DNA from: CAYOXX01 sp964408025
GTDB lineage: Bacteria > Acidobacteriota > DATKUA01
Direction: 5' to 3'
Assembly: GCA_964408025.1 (NCBI GenBank)
Contig: CAYOXX010000054.1
Location: 1-20,638 of the forward strand
Length of the DNA: 20,638 bases
The notes under the pieces were generated by a model. It saw only the letters and a program-made list of their open reading frames with translations, was not told the origin of the DNA and did not search any database. Made by a program: the position numbers and the translations under genes. Each line of letters starts with the position of its first letter. Position 1 is the first letter of the stretch. Positions 8,354-15,380 of the stretch are shown piece after piece.

Positions 8354-9241
8354 ATGACCAAAGCTGTAAAGCTGGCGATCGCCGCTGTGGCGCTGGCGCT
8401 GGCCATCGCCGCCGGCAGCGGCTGCGCCCAGTTCCGGGATCGTATACAGGTGGATGTGCTGCCCGAGGACGAGCTCTACCAGCTCGGCCTCGACAAGTAC
8501 CAGCAGGAGCAATGGGAGGACGCGATTGCGGTCTTCGACCGCTTCGAGCGCCTCTACGTCAGCAGCTCGCGGGTACAGGAGGTGCGGTTGCTCAGGGCCG
8601 ACGCCTACTTCAACCGGGGCAGGATGAGCGGCTACATCCTGGCCAAGTCCGAGTACCAGAGCTTCATCGCCCTCTACCCGCGCTACGAGCGCCCCGACTA
8701 CGTCTGGAAGCAGATAGCGCTGTGCAGCTTCCACCAGATACTGCCTCCCAACCGCGACCAGTCGCATACCGAGGCTGCGATTGAGGACTTCCAGACCTTC
8801 CTGCAGCGGTATCCGGACAGCGGCTACGCCCAGGAGATCCGCAGCCACATGCAGGAGGCCTACGGTGTGCTGGCGGAGCACCACTACATTGTTGGCAGGC
8901 ACTACAGCCGCCGCGGGCTCCAATCCGCCGCCGCCGAACGCTTCACGGCGGCGCTCGAGCTGCAAGTTGAGATCAACGACCGCGAGGGACTCTACTTCCG
9001 CCTCGTCGAATCCCTGGCGCGGGCCAGCGATCTCGCCGCGAGGATCTATCCGCTGCTGGTAACCGCCGACAACGAAGACCTGGCGGCTCGCTACCGCCAG
9101 CAGCACGAGAACTACCTCTACGACGCCAGGCGCTACCTGGCGGAGTTCATCGAGCTGTTTCCCCAGGCGACGGGCCGGCACCAGACCCTGCAGCGCCTCG
9201 TGGACGGCGTGACTCCCCTGCGCGAGGCGGACGAGCAGTAA
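8354..9241 (+). CDS. bamD: BamD-like outer-membrane assembly lipoprotein
   Basis: TPR-type lipoprotein of the BAM complex that helps fold beta-barrels, anchored to the inner leaflet of the outer membrane. Residues 1-25 are a lipoprotein signal (KAVKLAIAAVALALAIAAGSG followed by Cys); the lipobox is weak because Gly, not Leu, is at -3. Tandem TPR-like helices follow. The segment with NRDQSHTEAAIEDFQTFLQRYP and YIVGRHYSRRG aligns by eye with the BamD core (DRDPQHARAAFSDF... and YYTERG in E. coli). At 295 residues it is longer than the ~245 of E. coli BamD, the extra length being at the C-terminus, which may carry an additional repeat. The ATG at 8354 is chosen because it gives a clean signal peptide and is preceded by GAGAGGAGA; the frame is open upstream to 8297. 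Confidence 0.88.
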   Translation: MTKAVKLAIAAVALALAIAAGSGCAQFRDRIQVDVLPEDELYQLGLDKYQQEQWEDAIAVFDRFERLYVSSSRVQEVRLLRADAYFNRGRMSGYILAKSEYQSFIALYPRYERPDYVWKQIALCSFHQILPPNRDQSHTEAAIEDFQTFLQRYPDSGYAQEIRSHMQEAYGVLAEHHYIVGRHYSRRGLQSAAAERFTAALELQVEINDREGLYFRLVESLARASDLAARIYPLLVTADNEDLAARYRQQHENYLYDARRYLAEFIELFPQATGRHQTLQRLVDGVTPLREADEQ

Positions 9242-9263
9242 GAGGAGAAACAGTTCGAGAGGC

Positions 9264-9297
9264 GATCGCCGGGCGCGGCCCGCGCTCCCCGGCGATC
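9264..9297. terminator. Strong GC hairpin after bamD, possible terminator without U-tract
   Basis: GATCGCCGGG (9264-9273) pairs perfectly with CCCGGCGATC (9288-9297), and the 14-nt interior can itself fold (GCGCG-GCC-CGCGC). There is no T-run after it on either strand, so it is not a textbook intrinsic terminator. It may assist Rho-dependent termination or protect the bamD mRNA 3' end. Confidence 0.4.
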
Positions 9298-9309
9298 CCG
9301 CTTGTGGCG

Positions 9310-9337
9310 TTGCCGGGACCCGGCCTCCGGTGACAAT
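9310..9337 (+). promoter_or_regulatory. Candidate promoter of the glycan module
   Basis: -35 TTGCCG (9310-9315) and -10 GACAAT (9332-9337, 4 of 6) at 16-nt spacing, directly after the hairpin and before the glycosyltransferase gene. Predicted start near 9344, giving a ~14-nt leader containing the AAGG ribosome-binding site. Confidence 0.35.
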
Positions 9338-9357
9338 ATCCTCCGCAAGGTGAAGGC

Positions 9358-10359
9358 ATGCCCGGACTCTCCATCTCCGTCGTTGTGGTCAACTTCAACG
9401 GCGAGCGGTTCATCCGCCAGTGCCTCGACTCTGCCCTAGGGCAGACCCTGGCGCCGGCCGAGGTGGTGGTGGTGGACAACGGCTCGACCGACGGGTCGGT
9501 CCCTCTCATCCGAGCCGGCTTCCCCGGGGTGGAGCTGATTGCGCTGGACGAGAACGAGTATTTCTGCCGCGGCGCCAACCGCGGCTTCGCGGCCACCAGC
9601 GGCTCGCTGGTTCTGCTGCTCAACAACGACGCCGTGCTGGAGCCCGATTACCTCGCCGAGGCCTCGAAGCCGCTGGCCGCGGACGAGCGGGTAGGCTCGG
9701 TGACCGGCAAGATTATGCGCCCCGACGGCGCCACCGTCGACGCCGCGGGCCAGGAGCTGAGCCGCAGCCGCAAGCCGCTCGACCGGGGCTACGGCGAGCC
9801 CGACGAGGGCCTCTACGAGGAGGAGGGGGAGGTGTTCGGCGCCGGCGGCGTCGCGCCCCTGCTGCGGCGGGCTATGCTAGACGACGTCTCGCTCGACGGC
9901 AAGGTTTTTGACGAGGGCTTCGTGCAGTACTACGAGGATCTCGACCTGTTCTGGCGCGCCAGGAATTTCGGCTGGAAGGCGTGGTACGCGCCCCGCGCCA
10001 GGGCGCTCCACCACAGGGGCGGGGTGGGGCAGAGCGAGCCGGCGGTGCGCGAGTGGGTGCGCAAATACGCGCTGGCCAACCTGCCACCGGAGCTGCAGGC
10101 GCACCTGCTGAAGAACCGGTATGCTACGATGGCTAGGAACGACCGCCTCGGTAGCTGGCTGCTCGGCCTGCCCTGGATACTGGCCTACGAGCTGAAAGTC
10201 TTCGCCTACCTGCTGCTGGTGCGGCCGCGGCTGCTGCCCCGTTACCTGAAGGGATTCGGCTTCCTGCCCATCGCCTTCCGGCAGCGGCGCCGGCTCAAGG
10301 AGGCAGCTCGCCAGCGGGGCATAAGGCGCTACGGCGGGCGCCACCGCCTGCCTTCATAG
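9358..10359 (+). CDS. GT2 family glycosyltransferase (WbbL/rhamnosyltransferase-like)
   Basis: Inverting GT-A fold glycosyltransferase of 333 residues, probably acting on a lipid-linked glycan at the cytoplasmic face of the membrane. It opens with ISVVVVNFNG, the nucleotide-binding start typical of GT2. VVVVDNGSTDGS at about 36-47, the metal-binding DXD-like LLNNDA near 88-92, and a YYEDLDLFWR motif at 191-200 carrying the catalytic-base region follow. This YEDxD pattern is shared with WbbL-type rhamnosyltransferases. The C-terminal hydrophobic and amphipathic segments (about 265-305) could attach it to the membrane. ATG follows AAGGTGAAGG. The WecA-like gene starts 18 nt downstream, so it is in a glycan operon. 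The sugar donor cannot be assigned. Confidence 0.9.
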   Translation: MPGLSISVVVVNFNGERFIRQCLDSALGQTLAPAEVVVVDNGSTDGSVPLIRAGFPGVELIALDENEYFCRGANRGFAATSGSLVLLLNNDAVLEPDYLAEASKPLAADERVGSVTGKIMRPDGATVDAAGQELSRSRKPLDRGYGEPDEGLYEEEGEVFGAGGVAPLLRRAMLDDVSLDGKVFDEGFVQYYEDLDLFWRARNFGWKAWYAPRARALHHRGGVGQSEPAVREWVRKYALANLPPELQAHLLKNRYATMARNDRLGSWLLGLPWILAYELKVFAYLLLVRPRLLPRYLKGFGFLPIAFRQRRRLKEAARQRGIRRYGGRHRLPS

Positions 10360-10377
10360 GAAAGGATTAAGCGACGG

Positions 10378-11415
10378 ATGGACTGGCCGGAGCTGATCAA
10401 ACTCGGGTTCTCCTTCCTGCTCGCCTTCGTGCTCAGCCTCTACCTGACGCCGATTGTCAGGCGGGCGGCGATCCGCTTCGGCATCGTCGACCGGCCCGAC
10501 GGCGAGCTGAAGGTCCAGCAGGAGCCGGTAGCCTACCTGGGCGGGATACCGATCTTCCTCGCCTTGCTGCTCACCTCCTCGCTGGCCTATGCGTTCAACC
10601 AGACGGCGCTGGGCATCCTGCTGGGGACAACGATCGTCATCGTCCTGGGCATCGTCGACGACCTCGGCGCCCTCAGCCCGGCGGTGAAGCTGCTGGGCCA
10701 GGCGGTGGCCGTCTGGGTGCTGTTCAAGGCCGGCATCAGCGTGCAGATCATCTGGCTGCCGGAGCCGTTCAACTGGGCCGTCACTGTGGTCTGGGTTCTC
10801 GCTCTCACCAACGCCTTCAACCTCATCGACGTAGTCGACGGCCTCGCCACCGGCGTGGCGTTCATCGCCTGCGCCTTCCTAGCCGCCATCAGCCTCCTCA
10901 ACGGCAACTACCTGATCGCCGCCTTCACGGTCGCCCTGGCAGGCAGCCTGCTCGGTTTCCTCCGCTACAACTTCCGGCCGGCCGGCATCTACCTGGGCGA
11001 CACCGGCAGCATGGCGATCGGCTTCATCCTGGCCGCCCTTACAATCAACGAGCAGTACACGGTGGTCAACAGCCGCATCGGCGTCCTGGCGCCGGCGATT
11101 ATCATGGGTATACCGATCTTCGAGACCGCCTTCCTGAGCATCGTCAGGATCGCCAAGCGCATCTCGCCCCTGCGCGGCAGCCCCGACCACTTCGCCCTGC
11201 GCCTCGTGCGGCTCGGCTGGAGCGTAGAGCGCACGGTGCTGACCGCCTACGCCGCCGGCACGCTGCTTGGCTTTTTGGGACTGGTAGTCGTCTACACGCC
11301 CGGCGCCGTGGCCGCCAACGTCATAGCCCTGGCCGTCCTGGCCGCCGTGGCCTTCGGCGTTTTCCTGATTCGTCAGGAGCGACGCCGTGCCCGCAAGGAG
11401 GCCCCGCGTGGATAG
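10378..11415 (+). CDS. WecA/TagO/MraY-like polyprenyl-phosphate sugar-1-phosphate transferase
   Basis: Integral membrane enzyme (345 residues, about 10-11 membrane helices) that transfers a HexNAc-1-phosphate from a UDP-sugar to undecaprenyl phosphate and so starts a lipid-linked glycan. Family motifs: GIVDDLGAL at 91-99, the catalytic NAFNLIDVVDGLATG at about 145-159, LGDTGSM at 206-212. Where WecA and TagO have the HxHH motif in the last cytoplasmic loop, this protein reads SPDHFALRLVRLG (about 268-280), so only one of the histidines remains. This puts it in a variant branch and means UDP-GlcNAc as substrate is an inference. It lacks the MraY triple-histidine loop, so it is unlikely to be the peptidoglycan enzyme. 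Its 3' end overlaps the next gene by 8 nt. Confidence 0.9.
   Translation: MDWPELIKLGFSFLLAFVLSLYLTPIVRRAAIRFGIVDRPDGELKVQQEPVAYLGGIPIFLALLLTSSLAYAFNQTALGILLGTTIVIVLGIVDDLGALSPAVKLLGQAVAVWVLFKAGISVQIIWLPEPFNWAVTVVWVLALTNAFNLIDVVDGLATGVAFIACAFLAAISLLNGNYLIAAFTVALAGSLLGFLRYNFRPAGIYLGDTGSMAIGFILAALTINEQYTVVNSRIGVLAPAIIMGIPIFETAFLSIVRIAKRISPLRGSPDHFALRLVRLGWSVERTVLTAYAAGTLLGFLGLVVVYTPGAVAANVIALAVLAAVAFGVFLIRQERRRARKEAPRG
11395..11401 (+). promoter_or_regulatory. Ribosome-binding site deciding the flavoprotein start
   Basis: AAGGAGG, a perfect anti-Shine-Dalgarno match, 6 nt before the GTG at 11408 and inside the end of the phosphoglycosyltransferase gene. It rejects the longer start at 11387. Confidence 0.8.
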
Positions 11416-12697
11416 GACCGAGGTGCTGATCGTCGGCGCCGGCCTGGCGGGGCTGAGCGCCACGCTCCACCTGCGCCGCCCCTACCTGCTGCTGGAGAAA
11501 GAAGACGAGCCGGGGGGCGTATGCCGCAGCGTCCGCTGCGGCGGCAGCACCTACGACTACACCGGCCACCTGCTCCACCTGCGGCGCCCGCAGATGCGGG
11601 AGCTGGTCGACGAGATCCTGCCCGGTCGAATGGCGGAGCGGGAACGCAGGGCGGCGATCTTCAGCCACGGGCGCTTCGTCCCCTACCCCTTCCAAGCCAA
11701 CTTCCATCCGCTTCCTCGCGAGGTTGTCAGGGAGTGCCTGCTCGGCTTCGTCCGCGCGCAGGAGGAGCAGAAAGCCGACCCGCGGACCTTCAGGGAGTGG
11801 GCGCTGGCCACCTTCGGCGAGGGGATCTGCCGACACTTCATGTTCCCCTATAACGAAAAGCTTCACTGCCGCGGCCTCGACGAGATGACCGCCGACTGGG
11901 TGAGCTGGAGCGTGCCGCGCCCGGACCTGGAGACCGTCGTCGACGGCGCCCTGGGCACGACCACCGAGGGCCTGGGCTACAACCCGAGCTTTCTCTATCC
12001 CAAAGAGGGCGGCATCGAGGCGCTGCCGCGAGCGCTGGCCGAGAGGGTCGAAAATCTGGAGACGGGACAGGAGGTCGTGCGCATCGACGCCGGCCGGCGC
12101 GTCGCGGAGACTGCTGCCGGCCGCGAAATCGGCTATGACCACCTGGTGAGCACCATGCCGCTGCCGACCCTGCTCGAGAAGCTCGACGGCGGCCACCCAC
12201 GCGCTAGCGAGTGGGCAGCCGGGCTACGCTGGGTCAACGTTTTCAACCTCAACATAACACTGGATCGCGAGGCGCCGTGGCCCTGGCAGTGGCTCTACCT
12301 GCCCGAGCCAGAGTTTCGCTGCTACCGCATCGGAATCGCCAGCAACTTCTCGCCGGCGCTGGCGCCGCCGGGCTGCTGCGCGATCTACACCGAGGTCAGC
12401 TACCGGCCCGAGGAGAAGCCGGATGAAGAGGAGCTGAGGGAACGGATACTCGGCGACCTCAGGCTCCTGGGCCTGCTGCAGGACGCTGTGGAGGTCAAGA
12501 ACGAGGTGGCGCTGCGCATCGAGCCCGCTTACGTCATCCACGATCGTTTCCGGGCCGATAACCTCGAAGCGATCCACGCCAGGCTGCGCGAAAGCTCGAT
12601 CCTCAGCATCGGCCGCTGGGGAAGCTGGGAGTACTCCGGCATGGAGGACGCCCTCTGGCAGGGCAGGGAAGCGGCCTCGCTTCTCGACGGGAATTAA
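11408..12697 (+). CDS. FAD-dependent oxidoreductase, protoporphyrinogen-oxidase/UDP-galactopyranose-mutase-like
   Basis: A 429-residue flavoprotein starting at GTG. The N-terminal Rossmann dinucleotide fold carries GAGLAGLSA (about 10-18) and the second acidic/glycine pair LLEKEDEPGG. The motif TYDYTGHLLHL (about 49-59) is the second FAD contact seen in the amine-oxidase/UGM superfamily, followed by substrate-domain signatures FMFPYNEKLHCRGLDEM and YPKEGGIEALPRAL. The C-terminal FAD-closing motif IGRWGSWEYSGMEDAL is present. These features place it in the NAD(P)-binding/amino_oxidase clan, and automatic annotation would probably call it protoporphyrinogen oxidase. Nothing nearby is for haem; its gene is coupled to a lipid-sugar transferase, so a redox or mutase reaction on an activated or lipid-linked sugar is more likely (inference). 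Exact reaction unknown. Confidence 0.82.
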   Translation: MDRTEVLIVGAGLAGLSATLHLRRPYLLLEKEDEPGGVCRSVRCGGSTYDYTGHLLHLRRPQMRELVDEILPGRMAERERRAAIFSHGRFVPYPFQANFHPLPREVVRECLLGFVRAQEEQKADPRTFREWALATFGEGICRHFMFPYNEKLHCRGLDEMTADWVSWSVPRPDLETVVDGALGTTTEGLGYNPSFLYPKEGGIEALPRALAERVENLETGQEVVRIDAGRRVAETAAGREIGYDHLVSTMPLPTLLEKLDGGHPRASEWAAGLRWVNVFNLNITLDREAPWPWQWLYLPEPEFRCYRIGIASNFSPALAPPGCCAIYTEVSYRPEEKPDEEELRERILGDLRLLGLLQDAVEVKNEVALRIEPAYVIHDRFRADNLEAIHARLRESSILSIGRWGSWEYSGMEDALWQGREAASLLDGN

Positions 12698-12766
12698 CCC
12701 ATTTCAGGTTGTGTTACCCGGTTTGGATATGTTGCCGTTCGCCGTCTTGAGTTGAGGCGCTCACGG

Positions 12767-12782
12767 CCACAACCGATTGTGG
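12767..12782. repeat. Perfect inverted repeat in convergent gap
   Basis: CCACAA-CCGA-TTGTGG: 6-bp arms with a 4-nt loop, 70 nt after the flavoprotein stop. No T-run follows, so a termination role is only a possibility. Confidence 0.4.
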
Positions 12783-12800
12783 GGGAGGCCTGAACGTGTC

Positions 12801-12856
12801 CTCCGTCGCTGAAGCTTTGGCGGACTTGTCCGCCGTAGCCTCGGCGTAGGCGGATG
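12801..12856. repeat. GC-rich palindromic element, probable dispersed intergenic repeat
   Basis: Core palindrome GGCGGAC-TT-GTCCGCC (12819-12834), extended with imperfect pairing GCT/AGC to 12814-12839, flanked on both sides by related modules (GCTGAAGCTTTGGCGGA and GTAGCCTCGGCGTAGGCGGA). This modular GCGGA/TCCGC pattern, in a convergent gap, is the style of short dispersed palindromic repeats recalled from many environmental bacterial genomes. I find only this one copy in the window, so the repeat status is inference. Confidence 0.5.
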
Positions 12857-12881
12857 CCACCTCGCCGGCGTTCTTATTATT
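12843..12881 (+). terminator. Weak candidate intrinsic terminator for the glycan operon
   Basis: GGCG-t-AGG (12843-12850) can pair with CCTCGCC (12860-12866) around a 9-nt loop, and a T-rich stretch TTCTTATTATT (12871-12881) follows after 4 nt. The bulge and the gap before the T-run make it a poor match. Confidence 0.3.
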
Positions 12882-12895
12882 CCTGTCGTGTGATG

Positions 12896-13897
12896 TTATT
12901 GGATCCCGAATCTGGCGGCGTGGAACTCGGAGGCGAAGTGGGAAATGTCCTTTGCGTTCAGCACGCCACTGCGCAGGCGGTCGGGGATTGCGTCTGCGCC
13001 TAAAAGGGTTCCGGAGAGCGCGCCGGCGATGGCGCCGGTGGTGTCGACGTCGCCGCCGGCCAGGATAGCGCCGGCGACGGCGGCGCCGAAGTCGTCCTGG
13101 TGCCTGAGGAAGCTGTAGAAGGAGATCAGCAGCGTCGGGATCGCGTAGGCGGTAATGCGGCCGCTCCAGGTGCCGCGCCAGGGTCCGAACTGCCCCGTGG
13201 CCACTATCCGCTCGGCCACGTCTTCTTCGGAATCAGCTAACCAGTCGGCCAGCCTCAGCAGGTGGTCGCTGACGCCCGTGTCGATCTCCAGGACGCGCAG
13301 CGCGATCTCGTTCAGGACAACGACGGGCTCCAGCTCCTCGCCGCCGACGGCGTGCGCGGTCATCAGCGCCACCGCCACCGCCGCCGAGACCGAACGGGGG
13401 TCGCGGTGCGTCACCTCGGCCGCCTCGACCGCGGCGGGCACGAGGGCGTCGTAGTCGTCGCTGTACCACAGGCCCACTGGTGCGGCGCGCATCGCGGCGC
13501 CGTTGCCGGCGCTGCCCACCGGCGCGCCGCACTCGTCCCACGGCTTGTGCTTGTAGAGGTAGTTCCCGACGGCGTCGTTGGTCGCCCTGCCGGCGCCCAC
13601 TATCGTGCCGCTGCGCCAGAGCTCGGCGAACTCGGCGATTACGTGGCCGCCCGCTACGCAGCGGTGCTTCATAATCGAGCGGGCCAGGGCGAGGGTCAGC
13701 ATTGTGTCGTCGGTGTACTGGCCCAGCGGCCAGCCCTCGAGGGGCAGGTATTGGCGCAGCAGTGATTCGGAGGTAAGGTCGGGCGGAATCGGGCGCCCCT
13801 CGAGCGGCATGCCGAGGGCGTCGCCGACGGCGCAGCCGAGGAAAGCGCCCAGAAAACGACCCTCGAGGCCTCGGGGATTCTCGATTGAGGTCTCCAC
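12896..13897 (-). CDS. ADP-ribosylglycohydrolase family protein (DraG/ARH-like)
   Basis: A 333-residue all-helical hydrolase of the ARH/DraG family, which removes ADP-ribose from proteins, nucleic acids or small molecules using two Mg ions. Visible signatures: N-terminal GAFLGCAVGDALGMPLEG (about 18-35), the metal-binding YTDDTML (about 61-67), the NGAAMRAAPVGLW block near 133-145, and the C-terminal metal motif GGDVDTTGAIAGALSGTLLG (about 286-305), where GGDTDT is more usual. All metal acids appear intact, so it should be active; substrate unknown. No partner ADP-ribosyltransferase is next to it. The start is GTG at 13895-13897: there is no alternative in-frame start near, no Shine-Dalgarno, and a strong promoter whose predicted start point is only 1-2 nt before the GTG, so the mRNA appears leaderless. 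It converges on the glycan operon. Confidence 0.9.
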   Translation of the reverse strand: METSIENPRGLEGRFLGAFLGCAVGDALGMPLEGRPIPPDLTSESLLRQYLPLEGWPLGQYTDDTMLTLALARSIMKHRCVAGGHVIAEFAELWRSGTIVGAGRATNDAVGNYLYKHKPWDECGAPVGSAGNGAAMRAAPVGLWYSDDYDALVPAAVEAAEVTHRDPRSVSAAVAVALMTAHAVGGEELEPVVVLNEIALRVLEIDTGVSDHLLRLADWLADSEEDVAERIVATGQFGPWRGTWSGRITAYAIPTLLISFYSFLRHQDDFGAAVAGAILAGGDVDTTGAIAGALSGTLLGADAIPDRLRSGVLNAKDISHFASEFHAARFGIQ

Positions 13898-13905
13898 GAG
13901 CCGAC

Positions 13906-13934
13906 ATTATAGAGACTGCCTGCGGGCGAGGCAA
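13906..13934 (-). promoter_or_regulatory. Promoter of the ADP-ribosylglycohydrolase gene (leaderless)
   Basis: Perfect -10 TATAAT (13906-13911) and -35 TTGCCT (13929-13934) with 17-nt spacing on the minus strand. Position +1 falls near 13899, directly before the GTG start codon at 13897. Confidence 0.7.
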
Positions 13935-13955
13935 CGGAGGCGTCCCGGCAGGTAG

Positions 13956-13986
13956 AAAAAAAGGCGCCCCGGCTAAGCCGGGGCGC
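13956..13986 (-). terminator. Strong intrinsic terminator of the lipoprotein gene
   Basis: On the minus strand a perfect 10-bp all-GC stem (GCGCCCCGGC, 3-nt loop, GCCGGGGCGC; 13964-13986) is followed one base later by seven Ts (13956-13962). It starts about 20 nt after the lipoprotein stop at 14007 and separates that gene from the promoter of the next gene downstream. Confidence 0.93.
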
Positions 13987-14006
13987 GAGGCAGAATGAAG
14001 TTTAAA

Positions 14007-14510
14007 TCAGCGCAATCGGAAAGCGAATTCGGTCGGCCGCCCGTTCTGGGGGATGTTGGCCACCAGCCTGTAGTCGCCCTGGCCGAAGTGGGTCGCCTGG
14101 TGGAAAAAGATTACCGCCTGGATCTCATCATGCGGCGCCAGCCGCCCTTCGCGGAAGACGTAGTTGCCGATCGGGCGCGGGTAGTAGGGCGCGTAATAAG
14201 GATTCCAGCGGCCGAGGTGCAGCCAGTGGACCACGTCCCGCACGGGAGCAATCAGGTAGGCGCGGCCAGCGGGATCGTAAAGCGTGAAGAAGCTGTAGCG
14301 CAGCTGCACGCGCTCTGAGGTGTTGTTGCGGATGGTGACGTGGATCGGCGTGTACGGGTCGCTACGGTAGAATGTCGGAAACTCCTGGCCTACGGTTAAT
14401 TCTACCGCGGCGGCGCCGGCAGCGTCGCGGTTGGCGCCGACGGGGACCATGGTCGTGGTGCACCCGGCTAGGGTCGCCATCGCCAGCGCGATCGGAATCA
14501 GCTTTCTCAT
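14007..14510 (-). CDS. Small lipoprotein of unknown function
   Basis: A 167-residue protein with a textbook lipoprotein signal (MRKLIPIALAMATLAGC, lipobox LAGC, lipidated Cys17). The mature part is a predicted beta-rich domain: a segment with VTIRNNTSERVQLRYSFFTLYD looks like an immunoglobulin-like or intracellular-delivery beta-sandwich strand pattern, as in DUF1425/YcfL-type lipoproteins (resemblance by eye only). An aromatic/proline run NPYYAPYYPRP (about 103-113) is unusual. RBS AGGGAG precedes the ATG by 8 nt. It stands between dedA (168 nt upstream) and a strong terminator, so it may be monocistronic or the last gene of a dedA transcript. The sorting residue after Cys is Thr, not Asp, so export to the outer membrane by Lol would be expected. 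Confidence 0.85.
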   Translation of the reverse strand: MRKLIPIALAMATLAGCTTTMVPVGANRDAAGAAAVELTVGQEFPTFYRSDPYTPIHVTIRNNTSERVQLRYSFFTLYDPAGRAYLIAPVRDVVHWLHLGRWNPYYAPYYPRPIGNYVFREGRLAPHDEIQAVIFFHQATHFGQGDYRLVANIPQNGRPTEFAFRLR

Positions 14511-14678
14511 AGTTCAGTCTCCCTACTTGCTACAAACCGGTATAAGCAAAATGCGTGCCTCTTTACGCGTCGATTCAGGCTTGGGAAAACGGGTGTTCGG
14601 CCTGCCGTTGCCGGCTGACGCTGTCCGCTGACGGTGGCGCTGTCCTCAGCAGGCTACACTTGGGCGCAGGAGCGGCGC

Positions 14679-15314
14679 TCAGAGTAGATACCTGATCAGT
14701 ACGAAGCCGCCTACGAGCAGGACGCAGAAGGCGATCGTCAGCCAGCCGAGGTAGCGGTCGATGAAGTCGCGTATCGGCTTGCCGAAGCGCCAGATCAGGG
14801 CGGCGACGAGGAAGAAGCGGGCCGAGCGCGAGAGGAGCGAGGCGAGCATGAAGACCGGGAAGTCGATCCTGAAGACGCCGGCGGCGATGGTGAAGACCTT
14901 GTACGGAATCGGCGTGAAGCCGGCGACGAAGACGGCGACGCCGGCCCACTCGTTGTAGAGGTCGGCGATCTGGTCGTAGGGGTGCTGCAGGCCGTAGAAG
15001 TCAATGATCGGCTGCCCCAGCGCGCCCATGAACCAGAGGCCGATGGCGTAGCCGAACGCCCCGCCGATTATCGAGCCGGCAGCGCAGACGAGCGCGTAAC
15101 GGAAGGCGCGCCCCGGTATCGAGAGCGCCAGAGCGATCAGCAGCACGTCGGGCGGGATCGGAAAGAAAGAGCTCTCGGCGAAGGCGAGCAGGAAGAGGTA
15201 AAGCTCCGCGCGCGGACTCTCGGCCCAGCTCAGCACCCAGTAATAGAGCTTCCGCAGAATACCCTTCGGGGCTTTCTCTCTTTCCTCAGCGACTACGGTC
15301 GACTCTTCCGACAT
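14679..15314 (-). CDS. DedA/YqaA-family (VTT domain) inner-membrane protein
   Basis: Polytopic membrane protein of 211 residues in the DedA/SNARE-associated superfamily; DedA proteins flip or recycle polyprenyl phosphate and phospholipids and affect envelope integrity. Visible features: an amphipathic N-terminus, ESSFFPIPPDVLLIAL (about 47-62; the re-entrant loop with its conserved Glu and prolines), GSIIGGAFGYAIGLW (about 80-94), the second re-entrant loop FTPIPYKVFTIAAGVFR (about 132-148) and the SRSARFF motif that follows. The FTPIPYK form is typical of the YqaA branch. It would be the natural neighbour of surE-pcm, but the restriction-modification pair now lies between them. It has its own candidate promoter at the junction and a GAGG ribosome-binding site. 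Confidence 0.9.
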   Translation of the reverse strand: MSEESTVVAEEREKAPKGILRKLYYWVLSWAESPRAELYLFLLAFAESSFFPIPPDVLLIALALSIPGRAFRYALVCAAGSIIGGAFGYAIGLWFMGALGQPIIDFYGLQHPYDQIADLYNEWAGVAVFVAGFTPIPYKVFTIAAGVFRIDFPVFMLASLLSRSARFFLVAALIWRFGKPIRDFIDRYLGWLTIAFCVLLVGGFVLIRYLL

Positions 15315-15350
15315 CCCACCGCCTCGCGCTCCCCACCTCGAAGTGCCGGG

Positions 15351-15380
15351 ATACTAGCATTGCCAATACCAAGAAGGCAA
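15351..15380 (-). promoter_or_regulatory. Candidate dedA promoter at the insertion boundary
   Basis: -35 TTGCCT (15375-15380, the same hexamer as before the ADP-ribosylglycohydrolase) and -10 TAGTAT (15351-15356, 4 of 6) with 18-nt spacing; predicted start near 15344, a 30-nt leader. It sits just at the switch from AT-richer to GC-rich DNA. Confidence 0.45.

Noticed and set aside
9420..9911. 163-codon second frame within the glycosyltransferase gene
   Set aside because: It is an Arg/Ala/Gly-rich shadow frame with no motif; the GT2 motifs are in the other frame.
14597..14660. Short direct repeats (GCTGACG and GCTGTCC twice each) and a GCCG-GCAA-CGGC hairpin after dedA
   Set aside because: Too short to stand out from chance in GC-rich DNA, with no T-run to make a terminator.
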